Notes: generated from the letters alone by a model not told the origin. DNA of 64,000 nt from Streptomyces sp. NRRL S-1022 (GCF_000720135.1 NZ_JOIU01000011.1:310001-374000); one strand, 5' to 3'; shown: positions 27,231-37,618, counted from the first letter of the stretch. A program made the numbers and translations.

Positions 27231-27442
27231 TCGGTCGCAGCGCTCGCGAGTACCCACCGGTGCCACGCTCACGCGTCCGGCACCCTCGCGGAACCAATCC
27301 ATCCGTTTCGGAAGGGGGTGGGTGGAGACTTCTGATGGCAGGTGGTGCCACCGCCGGCGGCACCGGTGATCCGGCGCTTGCTCGCCGTACGGCCCAGTGC
27401 GTGCTCGGACAGGCCTCCCGACCACAGGGGCGGCGAAATGCG

Positions 27443-27556
27443 ATGCCGAAGAGGGAACGGAAGCAGGACGAGGCGGCAGTGACCATGGGGCCGGACAGGC
27501 AGTCCCCGCTCACCCGGAGGACGCTCGCATCCGCCACGGCCGTTCACCGGGGATGA
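27443..27556 (+). CDS. Possible 37-residue peptide before the yihY-like gene
   Basis: An ATG at 27443 opens MPKRERKQDEAAVTMGPDRQ and ends just before the YihY start. It is short and basic, without recognisable features. It may be a chance frame within the 357-base spacer between the hemerythrin and YihY-like genes. Confidence 0.25.
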   Translation: MPKRERKQDEAAVTMGPDRQSPLTRRTLASATAVHRG

Positions 27557-27559
27557 GTC

Positions 27560-28585
27560 ATGCACGTGCTCGCGCGCCTGGACGCGTATCAGAGACGGCA
27601 CCGCTGGGTGGGCCTGCCGCTCGCCGTCCTGTACAAGTTCTACGACGACCAGGCGCTGTACCTCGCCGCCCTCCTCACCTACTACGGTTTCCTCTCGCTG
27701 TTCCCCCTGCTGCTGATCCTCGTCGTCGTCCTGAGCACCTTCCTCAGTGACGATCCGGCCCTGCGGCAGCATGTGCTGGACTCCGCCCTCGGCGAGTTCC
27801 CGGTCATCGGCGACCAGATCGGGGAGAACATCCGCTCCTTCCACGGCAACGGTGCGGCACTGGCCGCCGGCATCGTCGGCAGCCTCTACGGTTCGCTGGG
27901 CGTCGCCCAGGCCGCGCAGTACGCACTCAACAAGATCTGGGCCGTCCCGAGGCACGCCCGGCCCGACCCGTTGCGGTCCCGCCTGAAGGGCCTGGTCTTC
28001 CTGCTCGTCCTGGCACTCGGGTTGTGTGCCTTCACCCTGCTGTCGGTGGAGGGCTCGACCGCCTACGTCCTCGGCGCACGGCTGAGAGGCGCGTCGTGGC
28101 TGGCCGCCACCGCGGGGTCCGTGTGTCTCAGCACCGCACTGCTGCTGGCGAGCTACCGGCTGCTGACGCACCGGGCGCTGCCACTGCGCCGGCTCCTCGG
28201 GGTGGCGCTGGGCGCCGGCCTCGCCTGGCAGGCACTGCAGTGGGTGGGCTCCTACTACGTGAGCCACGTCCTGCGCGGTGCCACGGCCACCTACGGCATG
28301 TTCGGCATCGTCCTCGGACTGTTCGCCTGGCTCTACGCCGGGGCGCTGATCTTCGTCACAGCCGCCGAGGTGGGGGCCGTACGGGTCATGCGGCTGTGGC
28401 CGCGGAGCCTGCTGACGCCGTTCACGGACCGGGTGCACCTCAGCCCGGCGGACCGCCGGGCCTACCGATCGTACGCGGCGACCGAAGCGTTCAAAGGCTT
28501 CCAGAAGATCCGGGTGCACTACGAGCCGCCGCCCGATCCGCGGCACGACGAACCCCACGACGAACCTCCCGATGACGCCCGCTGA
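27560..28585 (+). CDS. YihY/virulence factor BrkB family membrane protein
   Basis: The 341-residue protein has about six transmembrane helices (YLAALLTYYGFLSLFPLLLI, GLVFLLVLALGLCAFTLLSV and later ones) and the conserved YATYGMFGIVLGLFAWLYAG-type block near residue 245, typical of YihY/BrkB proteins. These are inner-membrane proteins of uncertain function, once called ribonuclease BN. The C-terminal 30 residues are charged (PPPDPRHDEPHDEPPDD). No operon partner is evident. Confidence 0.9.
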   Translation: MHVLARLDAYQRRHRWVGLPLAVLYKFYDDQALYLAALLTYYGFLSLFPLLLILVVVLSTFLSDDPALRQHVLDSALGEFPVIGDQIGENIRSFHGNGAALAAGIVGSLYGSLGVAQAAQYALNKIWAVPRHARPDPLRSRLKGLVFLLVLALGLCAFTLLSVEGSTAYVLGARLRGASWLAATAGSVCLSTALLLASYRLLTHRALPLRRLLGVALGAGLAWQALQWVGSYYVSHVLRGATATYGMFGIVLGLFAWLYAGALIFVTAAEVGAVRVMRLWPRSLLTPFTDRVHLSPADRRAYRSYAATEAFKGFQKIRVHYEPPPDPRHDEPHDEPPDDAR

Positions 28586-28752
28586 GCTCGGCGGGACAGG
28601 GCATGTGGCGGCGGAGGTTCCGAAGTCCGGCGGACCCGGGCACGCGTGAGTCGGCTCGGTACGGCCGGCTTCTCCCAGGGGTGCCGCAGGTGGCGGGCCG
28701 GCGGGCGGGCGAGCCGGAGCCGGGTGCATGCGGTTCGAGGCGTGGGGACCGC

Positions 28753-29163
28753 TCAGCCGGGCAGCGCGACGATGAGGTCCACCTCGACCAGCTGCCCTGC
28801 GAAGCCCAGCTGCGCAACCCCCAAAAGCGTGCTGGCGGACGTGAAGGCCGGACCGAGAGCGGAAGCGGTAAGCCGGTGCCAGACGAGACCCAGATCCTCC
28901 CTGTCATCGCTCCGCACGTAGATCACCGAACGCACCACGTGCTCCGGCTGGGCATCCACCGCCGCGAGGGCCGCGAGTGCATTCACGACGACCTGATCGA
29001 CCTGCACGGCGAGGGAGCCCGCGCCGACGAGAGAGCCGCCACGGTCGAGGGGACACTGCCCCGCCAGATAAGCCGTTCGGCCGGTCTCCACCACGGTGAT
29101 GTGGTGGTAGCCCGGCGTCTCATGCAACTGATCGGGGTTGAGACGGCTGATCCTCGCTGTCAT
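28753..29163 (-). CDS. RidA (YjgF/YER057c) family protein
   Basis: The ATG at 29163 gives 136 residues. The family pattern is clear: GYHHITVVETGRTAYLAGQC, VDQVVVNALAALAAVDAQPE, VVRSVIYVRS and LGVAQLGFAGQLVEVDLIVA. The Arg near position 105 that classical RidA uses to bind the carboxylate is replaced, since the segment reads QLGFAGQLVEV. It may therefore belong to a Rid subgroup without the classical imine deaminase activity. Confidence 0.88.
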   Translation of the reverse strand: MTARISRLNPDQLHETPGYHHITVVETGRTAYLAGQCPLDRGGSLVGAGSLAVQVDQVVVNALAALAAVDAQPEHVVRSVIYVRSDDREDLGLVWHRLTASALGPAFTSASTLLGVAQLGFAGQLVEVDLIVALPG

Positions 29164-29448
29164 GCCGCGAGTCTGACCACTCTGCCCCCGACACGCACCC
29201 GAATTTTCCCCACCGCGCGACCGTCCGACGCGGCGCGAGATTGGAGGACAAGCTGAGGGGGTGTTCCCCGCGAGCGGGGATCCGGTGTGCTCAGGGACGG
29301 TCTCCCGGGGGGCCGCGACATGGGAAACGGGATCAAAACGGGGATCGGGTATCGCGCACACGGCTTAGGGAGACCCCGGTGAGGGGAACCCGGCATTCCG
29401 GAACGGATCGCGACGACCTCAGACGGTGCCAGCCGTCGGGCAAGGACC

Positions 29449-30285
29449 GTGATGACTACCTTTGACGACGCGCTCGACCTCCACTTCATCGGCAACGCGA
29501 CGGTCCTGCTGCGGTTCGGCGAACTGACCCTGCTGACGGACCCCAACTTCCTCCACCGGGACGAGCGAGCACATCTGGGCTACGGACTGGTCAGCCGCCG
29601 GCTCACCGAGCCGGCCCTCGACGCGGCGGACCTGCCCCGCCTGGACGGCGTCGTCCTCTCGCACCTGCACGGTGATCACTGGGACCGCCGGGCCAGGCGT
29701 CACCTGGACCGCTCGGTACCGATCGTCACGACCCGGCACGCGGCGCGCCATCTGCGTACCTGGCAGGGGTTCCACAGGGCGGGCGGACTGCGTACGTGGG
29801 AGAGTTGCACGCTCACGCGCGGCGCGGCGCAGGTCCGCGTCACCTCGCTGCCCGGCCGGCACGCGCTGCGGCCCGTGCTGCGCGGCATGCTGCCTCCCGT
29901 CATGGGAAGCATGCTGGAATTCGGCCCCGTCGACGGGCCACCGCGTCTGCGGCTGTACGTCTCCGGCGACACCCTGCTGTTCGACGGCCTGGAAGAGATC
30001 GCCCGGCGTTTCCCCGCCGCCGACCTGGCCGTGCTCCACCTCGGAGGCACTCGGCTGCCCGGGGGATTCGTGGTGACCATGGACGGCGCGCAGGGAGCCG
30101 AACTCGCCCGGCGCCTCGACTACCGGCGCATCCTGCCGGTCCACTATGACGACTACACCGTGTTCCGGTCCCCGCTGCACGACTTCCTGACCGAGGCGCG
30201 CAGGCTGGGGCTCGAGGAGCGACTCCTGCACTGCCCCCGGGGACAGCACGCACGCCTGGTGCCGGGCGGCACCGCGGTGAGGTGA
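29449..30285 (+). CDS. MBL-fold metallohydrolase (UlaG/RomA-like)
   Basis: The 278-residue protein has the metallo-beta-lactamase metal motif VVLSHLHGDHWDRRARRHL (H-x-H-x-D-H), the early FIGNATVLLRFGELTLLTDP strand pair, LYVSGDTLLFDGL with its bridging Asp, and PVHYDDYTVFRSPL for the last His. This is the UlaG/NAPE-PLD-like branch. Either GTG 29449 or ATG 29452 can be the start; AAGGA lies upstream. The substrate is unknown. Confidence 0.9.
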   Translation: MMTTFDDALDLHFIGNATVLLRFGELTLLTDPNFLHRDERAHLGYGLVSRRLTEPALDAADLPRLDGVVLSHLHGDHWDRRARRHLDRSVPIVTTRHAARHLRTWQGFHRAGGLRTWESCTLTRGAAQVRVTSLPGRHALRPVLRGMLPPVMGSMLEFGPVDGPPRLRLYVSGDTLLFDGLEEIARRFPAADLAVLHLGGTRLPGGFVVTMDGAQGAELARRLDYRRILPVHYDDYTVFRSPLHDFLTEARRLGLEERLLHCPRGQHARLVPGGTAVR

Positions 30286-30352
30286 GACGGCTGCGGGAGC
30301 GTGTGCCCGGCCGGCGCCGACGTCACTTGGCCGACCCCCGGACGTATCGGTT

Positions 30353-30889
30353 TCAACTCCACAGGTCGTCGCTCGTGCACACGTACGCCCCCATGTTCCG
30401 CTCCATCATCTTCAGGGCGGCCTGAGCGAGGTCTTCGTGGATGTGCGCCACGGCATTCTCGGGAACGGTCACCTCGAAGTGACGGATGTGGGCGTCGAGG
30501 GCCGAGTAGAGCACGCACTGCTCGGTCACCTGACCGGTGAGTACCAGCTGGTCGATGCCCTGTTGCCGGAGGAGGTACTCCAGGGGGGTCTCGAAGAAGA
30601 CGGAGTGGCGGGCCTTCATCACGAAGAGGGAATCGCTGTTCGGCTGCAAGGGCTTCACCAGGCTGCCGTGCGGTCCGCTCAGGGCCTGCTCCAGCAGCTC
30701 GCCGTGGTGCGATCGCCACTCGCCGAAGTTGTCGTTCGCATAGATCACCGGTATCGAGAGGTCTCGCGCGCGTCCCAGGAGGTCGGCCACGACCGGCACG
30801 ACCGTCCGGGCCGAGGGAAGCAGCAGGTCGGCGTCCTTGTGGTCGTACGTATTGATCATGTCGATGACCAGCAGTGCAGTCTTGCTCAC
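30353..30889 (-). CDS. Isochorismatase-family cysteine hydrolase
   Basis: The 178-residue protein has the cysteine hydrolase triad: Asp10 in ALLVIDMINTYDH, Lys92 in LFVMKARHSVFFETPL, and Cys125 in LTGQVTEQCVLYSALDA. It is related to nicotinamidases and plant-type isochorismatase-like hydrolases, which cleave amides or similar bonds. The start is GTG 30889. There is no obvious partner, although an MBL-fold hydrolase is convergent. Confidence 0.9.
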   Translation of the reverse strand: MSKTALLVIDMINTYDHKDADLLLPSARTVVPVVADLLGRARDLSIPVIYANDNFGEWRSHHGELLEQALSGPHGSLVKPLQPNSDSLFVMKARHSVFFETPLEYLLRQQGIDQLVLTGQVTEQCVLYSALDAHIRHFEVTVPENAVAHIHEDLAQAALKMMERNMGAYVCTSDDLWS

Positions 30890-31015
30890 CCCCGCCGGGT
30901 TCCCTGATCCCGCGAATCACCTCTGCCTGACCGCAGGAATTTCGGGAGGGGTGTGCATCTGCCAGCCGGCCAGCGCCTCGGGAGCTGTCGGCTCTCCCCC
31001 TGCTCCCTCCTCCTG

Positions 31016-31639
31016 TCAGCGCTGTCCGGGTGAACCGATGCCGCGCAGTATCCCGAACGCGCGCAGCAGGGGGGCCGGGCCCGTGTCCGTGAGGCCGGAG
31101 GCCCGCCGTGCCCTGCGGGTACGCAGTACGGCGCGGACCGCGGACAGGGCGGCGCACGCGATCACCGCGGCCGTGAGGTCGGCGTCCGGGGTGTCCGGCG
31201 GCAGCCTGTGCTGGACCAGGACGGTGAGCCGCTCCTCGAAGTCGGAGAAGGCCTGGACGAGCCGGGTCGTGACGACGTTCTCGATGCCCTGGATCGGATG
31301 GCTGAGGGCGGTCAGCGTGGAGGCGGCGAACGGTTCGGCCGCCTCCAGCAGGGCGTTGCACACCGCGTCCAGGGGCTCCTCGTCCGCCGGGCGCCGGGCC
31401 AGGGCGTCCTCGACATAGGCGAAGATCTCGACGCCGTCCGGGAGCAGCAGCGCCTCCTTGCTCTCGAAGTAGCGGAAGAAGGTGCGCGCCGAGACGTTCG
31501 CGTATGCGGCGATGTCCGCGACGGTGGTGGCCTCGAAACCACGTTCTTTGAACAGGCGCGCGGCCCCTTCCAGCAGGCGGTGCCGCGTCTCCTCCTTCTT
31601 GCGTTCGCGCAGTCCGGCGGGGGCGATCTCGTTGGGCAT
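31016..31639 (-). CDS. TetR family repressor of the MMPL operon
   Basis: The 207-residue protein has a TetR HTH (FEATTVADIAAYANVSARTF, then FRYFESKEALL) and a helical ligand domain. It is divergent from the MMPL transporter at 31851, and the spacer carries three TGTCA-N4-TGACA sites, so it very likely represses that transporter. The ATG has a GGGAGG site upstream. Confidence 0.9.
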   Translation of the reverse strand: MPNEIAPAGLRERKKEETRHRLLEGAARLFKERGFEATTVADIAAYANVSARTFFRYFESKEALLLPDGVEIFAYVEDALARRPADEEPLDAVCNALLEAAEPFAASTLTALSHPIQGIENVVTTRLVQAFSDFEERLTVLVQHRLPPDTPDADLTAAVIACAALSAVRAVLRTRRARRASGLTDTGPAPLLRAFGILRGIGSPGQR

Positions 31640-31771
31640 GGTCAGAAGCCTCCCGTCATGCTGTCGCGACTGTCAATCGGCACACGTGCCGCCACCCAGG
31701 GCCGCGCCCGTGCCCGCGTCACGCTCGCCGTGCTCCGGGATGCGCCTTCCCACTTTCGTCGCAGCAGCAAA

Positions 31772-31832
31772 TGTCACTCATGACAATTGTCATTCATGAC
31801 ACTTGCTCCTAGAGTTCGTGTCACTCGTGACA
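31772..31832. promoter_or_regulatory. Three TGTCA-N4-TGACA operators in the tetR/MMPL spacer
   Basis: Near-identical palindromes TGTCACTCATGACA (31772-31785), TGTCATTCATGACA (31788-31801) and TGTCACTCGTGACA (31819-31832) occur in one 61-bp stretch. The first two are 16 bp apart start to start, and the third is 31 bp further, i.e. spaced close to whole helical turns. The third ends 18 bp before the MMPL start codon. They are the probable binding sites of the divergent TetR protein. Confidence 0.85.
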
Positions 31833-31850
31833 CTTTTCCTAGGAGACCAG

Positions 31851-34055
31851 GTGGCCCGCCCTCCCCAACACCTCGCCGCGCCCATCGGAACGCACACCGC
31901 CGCCGGTCCGGCGACCGGCCTCGACGCAGCGCCTAGCGGACTCGGTCGCCTCGGCGGGTGCTGCGCCCGGCATCCGGTCATGGTGATCGCCGCCTGGCTG
32001 CTGGTTCTCGGCTGCGCTCTCGCGGGACGGCATTTCGCCGCGCCGACCTTCAGCGACCAGGTCAGCCTGCCCGGCACCGCCTCCCACACCGGCGCCGATC
32101 TTCTTGCCACCTCGATGCCCGAAGCGGGCAGGCCGGGCGGCAAGGTCGTGTTCCACAGCGGCTCCGGCAGCGTGGCCGACCAGCGGCCGGCCCTCGATCG
32201 GAGCCTGTCCGAGCTGCGCGGGCTGCCGCACGTCACCGCCGTCTCCGCGCCCGTCACCAGTGCCGACGGACGCACCGCGTACACCGCGGTCTCCTTCGAC
32301 GAGCAGCTGAAGAACCTCGGCCACGACTACACCGGGCGACTTGACGAGGCGACCGGCCCCGCCCGGGCCGCGGGGCTCGGCGTCGCCTACGGCGGCGATC
32401 TGGACCAGGTGGTGCGGGCACCGGCCGACGACAAGCTGAGCGAGGGCGTAGGCGTCGTGGCCGCCCTCGTCATCCTGCTGCTGGCCTTCGGCAGCGTCCT
32501 CGCCGCGCTGCTGCCGCTGGTCACCGCGCTGATCGGTGTCGGGGTCGGCCTCGGCATCGTGGGCATCGTCGCCGCCACCCTCTCCTTCGCGACCTCGGCC
32601 ACCACCCTGGCCGGCATGATCGGCCTGGGCGTCGGCATCGACTACGCCCTCTTCCTGACGACACGCTTCCGCCAGGACCTCATCGACGGACGCGACCCGG
32701 CCGACGCCGCGGCCCGCACCGCGCACACCAGCGGACGCGCTGTCCTGGTCGCCGCTCTGACCGTGGCCGTGGCCATGCTCAGCCTCTACGCCTGCGGACT
32801 GACCTTCATCGGCAAGATCGGCCTCGCGGCCACCCTCGCCGTCGTCGTCACCGCCGCTGCCGCGCTCACCCTCGTACCGGCGGCCCTGGGACTGGTGGGC
32901 AGGCGCATCGACCGGTTCCGTCTGCGCCGCCCGGTCGCCGAGGGCACGGCGGCCGGTGACGGCCGCAACCGGTACGCGGACCTCGTCGCCCGGCGCCCCT
33001 GGACGTTCCTCGCCGTCGGCGTCGCCGTCCTCGGTGTGTGCTCGCTGCCCCTGTTGTCGATGCGTCTCGGCCACGTCGACGCCGGTGCCGACCGGCCCGG
33101 CAGCAGCACCCGTACCGCCTACGACTGGATCGCGCACGCCGACGGGCAGGGCTTCGGAGCGGGGGCGAACGGCCCGATCGTCACCGTCGTCGACGTGCGC
33201 GGCGCGAAGTCGTCCGTCGACCGGATCACGGGTGAGGTGACCACGGCCCTGAGAACCACCCACGGCGTGGCCGCCTTCACCCCCGTGCAGGCGAGCGCCG
33301 ACGGGCGGATCCTCGTCACCACGGTCACTCCGGCCACCGGCCCGCAGGACGCCGCCACCGGCGACCTGCTCGCCGCCCTTCGCGGCGAGACGCTGCCGAA
33401 GGCCCTGCACGGCACGGGCGCCCACGCCTACCTCACCGGTACCGTGGCCGGCCAGGCCGACTTCCGCGACACGATCGGCGCACGGCTGCCCGTCGTCATC
33501 GGGATCGTCCTGGTCCTCGCCTTCCTGCTGCTCATGACGGTCTTCCGCAGCCTGGTGATCCCGCTGAAGGCCGTCGTGCTCAACCTGTGCACCACGGCCG
33601 CGTCCTACGGCGTGCTCGTCGCGGTCTTCCAGTGGGGGTGGGGGGACTCGCTGCTGGGGCTCTCGGAGCCGGTGCCCATCGAGTCGTACGTACCGATGAT
33701 GATGTTCGCGATCGTCTTCGGGCTGTCCATGGACTACGAGATCTTTTTGCTGTCCCGGATCGCCGAGGCCTGGCACCGCACCGGCGACAACCGCCTCGCC
33801 GTGGGAGAGGGGCTGTCCGCGACGGCGCGCGTGATCTCCGCTGCCGCGTTCATCATGACCGCCGTGTTCCTCTCCTTCACCGCCTCGCCGACCGTGGTCG
33901 TGAAGATGCTCGCGCTGGGGCTGGCGATCAGCGTGGTCGTCGACGCCACGGTGGTCCGCCTGATCCTGGTGCCGTCCGCCATGTTCCTCCTGGGGCGGGC
34001 GAACTGGTGGCTGCCCCGCCGGCTCGGCCGGGTCCTCCCGCACCTGCACGCCTGA
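31851..34055 (+). CDS. MMPL family RND-type lipid/drug exporter
   Basis: The GTG at 31851 has an AGGAGA site four bases upstream and gives 734 residues. The protein has the two-fold MMPL design: one helix, an extracytoplasmic loop, five helices, then a repeat. The conserved GVGIDYALFLTTRFR and GLSMDYEIFLLSRIAEAW motifs carry the proton-relay Asp-Tyr pairs. It should export a lipid or hydrophobic compound using the proton gradient. An LmeA-like lipid-binding protein follows 51 bp downstream. Control by the divergent TetR is likely. Confidence 0.92.
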   Translation: MARPPQHLAAPIGTHTAAGPATGLDAAPSGLGRLGGCCARHPVMVIAAWLLVLGCALAGRHFAAPTFSDQVSLPGTASHTGADLLATSMPEAGRPGGKVVFHSGSGSVADQRPALDRSLSELRGLPHVTAVSAPVTSADGRTAYTAVSFDEQLKNLGHDYTGRLDEATGPARAAGLGVAYGGDLDQVVRAPADDKLSEGVGVVAALVILLLAFGSVLAALLPLVTALIGVGVGLGIVGIVAATLSFATSATTLAGMIGLGVGIDYALFLTTRFRQDLIDGRDPADAAARTAHTSGRAVLVAALTVAVAMLSLYACGLTFIGKIGLAATLAVVVTAAAALTLVPAALGLVGRRIDRFRLRRPVAEGTAAGDGRNRYADLVARRPWTFLAVGVAVLGVCSLPLLSMRLGHVDAGADRPGSSTRTAYDWIAHADGQGFGAGANGPIVTVVDVRGAKSSVDRITGEVTTALRTTHGVAAFTPVQASADGRILVTTVTPATGPQDAATGDLLAALRGETLPKALHGTGAHAYLTGTVAGQADFRDTIGARLPVVIGIVLVLAFLLLMTVFRSLVIPLKAVVLNLCTTAASYGVLVAVFQWGWGDSLLGLSEPVPIESYVPMMMFAIVFGLSMDYEIFLLSRIAEAWHRTGDNRLAVGEGLSATARVISAAAFIMTAVFLSFTASPTVVVKMLALGLAISVVVDATVVRLILVPSAMFLLGRANWWLPRRLGRVLPHLHA

Positions 34056-34106
34056 CCGACCGAACGCCCCGACGCCCGAACGCCGACCGATCCGGAGCCG
34101 TGACCC

Positions 34107-34859
34107 GTGGGACCGAACCCCCGCCGAAAGACCCTTCGCGGAATGACCCTCCGCCGAAAGACCCTCCTCGTCCTCGCCGTCACCGCCGCGGTCACGGCCC
34201 TGCTCACCAGCGCGACCGACCTCCTGGCCGAGCACCGCGCCGAGGAGCGGATCGTCGCCCGGGCCACGCGCGGGCTGCGGCCGGACGGCCCGGTGCACGC
34301 CGACCTCACCACCCCGTTCGCGGGCCTGCGCACCCTGGGAGGGGAGGTCGGGGACGTCGAGGTGAGCGCGGAAGGTGTGCACCGCCAGCACGCCTCCATG
34401 GATGTGACCGTCCGGCTGGACGACGTGACGACCGACGGCGACAGCGCCGGCGGCACCGCAACCGCCGTCGTGGGATACGACCAGGTGACCCGGCGCCTGG
34501 GCACGTCCGGCAATGGCCTGAGGGCCGGCGGCCGGGCCGGCGACCTCATCCTCACCGGGAGCGCCGGCCGCCTGGGTCTGCCGGTCACCGTGCGGGCGAC
34601 CCTGTCCACGACCCCGCACGCCCTCACCATCACGCCCACCACCGTGAGCATCCTCGGCCGCAGCGTGGCCGTCACCGACCTCGCCGGGCTGCCGGGCGCC
34701 TCCGCACTCCGGGAGGAGCTCACACCCCGTACCGTGCCCGTCGGCGCACTCCCCCACGGAGTCGCGCTCACTTCGGCGCAGGCCGCCGACGACGGTCTCG
34801 TCCTCGGCTTCTCCATCCCCGCCGGGCCGACACCGAATACGGCAGGAAAGACCGTCTGA
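34107..34859 (+). CDS. LmeA-like (DUF2993) phospholipid-binding protein
   Basis: The GTG at 34107 gives 250 residues with one N-terminal membrane or signal helix (LLVLAVTAAVTALLTSATDL) and an extracytoplasmic beta-rich domain with AEERIVARATRGL, GGEVGDVEVSAEGV and a C-terminal GVALTSAQAADDGLVLGFSI. This pattern is that of DUF2993, the family of mycobacterial LmeA, which binds phospholipids and works with MmpL11. Coupling to an MMPL gene here repeats that partnership. An inner ATG 36 bp later is an alternative start. Confidence 0.85.
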   Translation: MGPNPRRKTLRGMTLRRKTLLVLAVTAAVTALLTSATDLLAEHRAEERIVARATRGLRPDGPVHADLTTPFAGLRTLGGEVGDVEVSAEGVHRQHASMDVTVRLDDVTTDGDSAGGTATAVVGYDQVTRRLGTSGNGLRAGGRAGDLILTGSAGRLGLPVTVRATLSTTPHALTITPTTVSILGRSVAVTDLAGLPGASALREELTPRTVPVGALPHGVALTSAQAADDGLVLGFSIPAGPTPNTAGKTV

Positions 34860-35047
34860 CCGTCCGAGCGACGCCTGCCGGAGCCGACGCCCGACGTGAC
34901 AGCCGTCCTCCCGCATGCCCGGGCCGCGATGCGGCCGGTGTCGGAGGGTCCGGGGGAAGTCCCCGAGGGCACCGGCGACCGCGCCGGGGGCTTCCAGGGC
35001 GCAGGTGACCGACGGAACGTGTCGCAGGCGGGGTGGGCGGAGGCGGC

Positions 35048-37432
35048 TCAGCCGTCCCAGGTCCAGTCGGCGACCTCGGGCAGGTCCACGCCGTGCTCGC
35101 GGATCCACCCGTGGTGGCGCTGCCGGACGTCCTCCATCCGCTGGCGTACGGCCGCCGCGCGGACCGCGAGACCGGGGACGCGGTCGATGACGTCCATGAC
35201 GAGGCGGTAGCGGTCGAGGTCGTTGCGGACCACCATGTCGAACGGGGTGGTCGTGGTGCCGATCTCCTTGTACCCGCGTACGTGCAGGTTCGGGTGTCCG
35301 GTGCGGCGGTAGGCCAGGCGGTGGATGAGCCACGGGTAGCCGTGGTAGGCGAAGATCACCGGCTTGTCCGCGGTGAACAGACCGTCGTACTCGAAGTCGC
35401 TCATACCGTGCGGGTGCTCGTCGCCCGGCAGCAACCGGGCGATGTCGACGACGTTGATCACGCGCACGGCCAGGTCGGGCAGGTGGCGGCGGAGCAACTG
35501 GGCGGCGGCGAGGACCTCCTGGGTGGGTACGTCGCCCGCGCAGGCGAGCACCACGTCCGGTTCCCGGGTGCCGTCCTCGGTGCCGGCCCACTCCCAGATG
35601 CCGGCGCCGCGCGCGCAGTGGACCTTCGCTTCCTCCATCGACAGCCAGTCGAAGCAGGGCTGCTTGCCGGCCACGACGACGTTGACGTAGTCCCGGCTGC
35701 GCAGGACGTGGTCGGCGACGGACAGGAGGGTGTTGGCGTCCGGCGGGAAGTACACCCGCACGGCTTCGGGACTCTTGTTGAGGATGTGGTCGACGAAGCC
35801 GGGGTCCTGGTGGGAGAAGCCGTTGTGGTCCTGGCGCCACACGTGCGAGGTCAGCAGGTAGTTGAGGGAGGCGATGGGGGCGCGCCAGGACAGCCGGCGG
35901 GTGGTGCGCAGCCATTTGATGTGCTGGTTGACCATGGAGTCGACGATGTGGACGAACGCCTCGTAGCAGGAGAACAGCCCGTGCCGGCCGGTGAGCAGGT
36001 AGCCCTCCAGCCAGCCCTGGCAGGTGTGCTCGGAGAGGATCTCCATGACCCGGCCGTGCGGGTCGAGGTGTTCGTCCACCGGCAGGGTCTCGGCCTGCCA
36101 TGCCTTGCCGCTGGCCGCGTAGACGGCCTGCAGCCGGTTGGAGGCCGTCTCGTCGGGGCCGACGAGCCGGAAGTCGCGCCGGGTGGCGGTGGCGGCCATG
36201 ACGTCCCGGAGCATGTCGCCGAGGACGCGGGTCGGTTCGTGCAGGGTGGCGCCGGGCTTGTCGACCTCGACGGCGTGCTTGTCCAGTGGCGGCAGCGGCA
36301 GTTGGCGCAGCAGGAGACCGCCGTTGGCGTGCGGCGTGGCGCCGAGCCGGTGGCTGCCCCGCGGGATGCACGCGAGCACGTCCGGGCGCGGGGCGCCGTG
36401 CTCGTCGAAGAGTTCCCCGGGCCGGTAGGAGCGCAGCCACTGCTCCAACTGCCGCAGGTGCTCGGGGTTGTCCCGGACCGCGGCCAGAGGCACCTGGTGG
36501 GCCCGCCAGGTGCCCTCCACCGGCAGGCCGTCGACCTCCGCGGGACCGGTCCAGCCCTTCGGTGTGCGCAGTACGATCACCGGCCAGCGGGGCCGGTCCG
36601 TGACGTCGTCCTCGCGGGCCGCGCGCTGGATCGCCGCGATGCGGTCCAGCGCGCTGTCCATCGCGCCGGCCATCGCGCGGTGGACGGCCGAGGGGTCGTC
36701 ACCGGTCACGTGGATCGGGTCGTGGCCGTAGCCGCGCAGCAGCTCGTCCAGTTCCGTCTCGGGGAGCCGGGCCAGCACGGTGGGGTTGGCGATCTTGTAG
36801 CCGTTCAGGTGCAGGATCGGCAGGACGGCGCCGTCGCGGACCGGGTCCAGGAACTTGTTCGAGTGCCAGGACGCGGCCAGCGGTCCCGTCTCCGCCTCGC
36901 CGTCACCGATCACACAGGCGACGACCAGGCCGGGGTTGTCGAAGGCGGCGCCGTAGGCGTGGGAGAGGGAGTAGCCGAGTTCGCCGCCCTCGTGGATCGA
37001 GCCCGGCGTCTCGGGGGCGACGTGGCTGGGCACCCCGCCGGGGTAGGAGAACTGCTTGAAGAGCCGGGCCATGCCGGCCGCGTCCCGAGTGACGTCCGGG
37101 TACGTCTCGGTGTACGAGCCCTCCAGCCAGGAGTTGGCGAGGACCGCGGGTCCGCCGTGGCCGGGGCCCCAGATGCACAGCGCGTCCAGGCCGCGGGCCT
37201 TGATGACGCGGTTGAGGTGGGTGTGCACCAGGTTGAGGCCCGGGGAGGTGCCCCAGTGCCCGAGCAGCCGCGGCTTGACGTGCTCGGGCCGCAGGGGTTC
37301 GGTCAGCAAGGGGTTGGCCGTGAGGTAGATCTGGCCGACGGCCAGATAGTTCGCGGCGCGCCAGTGGGCGTCCAGTGACCTCAGCTCTTCCTCGTCCAGC
37401 CGAGCGGACGCCTGCTGCGTGTCGAGGGCCAT
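35048..37432 (-). CDS. Xylulose-5-phosphate/fructose-6-phosphate phosphoketolase
   Basis: The ATG at 37432, preceded by AAGGAA, gives 794 residues, the normal length. This thiamine-diphosphate enzyme cleaves xylulose 5-phosphate (or fructose 6-phosphate) with phosphate to acetyl phosphate. Family blocks include [35 protein letters not shown], the diphosphate-binding [33 protein letters not shown] and YGYPW-like [14 protein letters not shown]. No acetate kinase neighbour is present. A GH15 remnant lies just upstream on the other strand. Confidence 0.95.
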   Translation of the reverse strand: MALDTQQASARLDEEELRSLDAHWRAANYLAVGQIYLTANPLLTEPLRPEHVKPRLLGHWGTSPGLNLVHTHLNRVIKARGLDALCIWGPGHGGPAVLANSWLEGSYTETYPDVTRDAAGMARLFKQFSYPGGVPSHVAPETPGSIHEGGELGYSLSHAYGAAFDNPGLVVACVIGDGEAETGPLAASWHSNKFLDPVRDGAVLPILHLNGYKIANPTVLARLPETELDELLRGYGHDPIHVTGDDPSAVHRAMAGAMDSALDRIAAIQRAAREDDVTDRPRWPVIVLRTPKGWTGPAEVDGLPVEGTWRAHQVPLAAVRDNPEHLRQLEQWLRSYRPGELFDEHGAPRPDVLACIPRGSHRLGATPHANGGLLLRQLPLPPLDKHAVEVDKPGATLHEPTRVLGDMLRDVMAATATRRDFRLVGPDETASNRLQAVYAASGKAWQAETLPVDEHLDPHGRVMEILSEHTCQGWLEGYLLTGRHGLFSCYEAFVHIVDSMVNQHIKWLRTTRRLSWRAPIASLNYLLTSHVWRQDHNGFSHQDPGFVDHILNKSPEAVRVYFPPDANTLLSVADHVLRSRDYVNVVVAGKQPCFDWLSMEEAKVHCARGAGIWEWAGTEDGTREPDVVLACAGDVPTQEVLAAAQLLRRHLPDLAVRVINVVDIARLLPGDEHPHGMSDFEYDGLFTADKPVIFAYHGYPWLIHRLAYRRTGHPNLHVRGYKEIGTTTTPFDMVVRNDLDRYRLVMDVIDRVPGLAVRAAAVRQRMEDVRQRHHGWIREHGVDLPEVADWTWDG

Positions 37433-37618
37433 CGAGATTCCTTCCCTGCCGGGGCAGCGTTCACCGTGCCGTGCGTGGCGGCCGCGGTACGGCCCACCTT
37501 CCACCGGGGCACCGGGTACCCGACAGGGCCGTTCGGGCCACCTGGCAGAGCGGGTCGTCCGAGCGAGTGCGGGGAGCGGCGCCACACGGCTTCCGCAGCG
37601 GTCTCTGCCGAAGCTCGC

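Noticed and set aside
29261..29285. Sequence gtgttccccgcgagcgggga resembling a type I-E CRISPR repeat
   Set aside because: Only one copy is present, the hairpin is shorter than a normal repeat, and there are no spacers or cas genes nearby.
31839..36440. 1533-residue minus-strand open frame
   Set aside because: It is antisense to the MMPL and LmeA genes and out of frame with the phosphoketolase; the composition is Arg/Pro/His-rich with no domains. GC-rich DNA gives such shadows.
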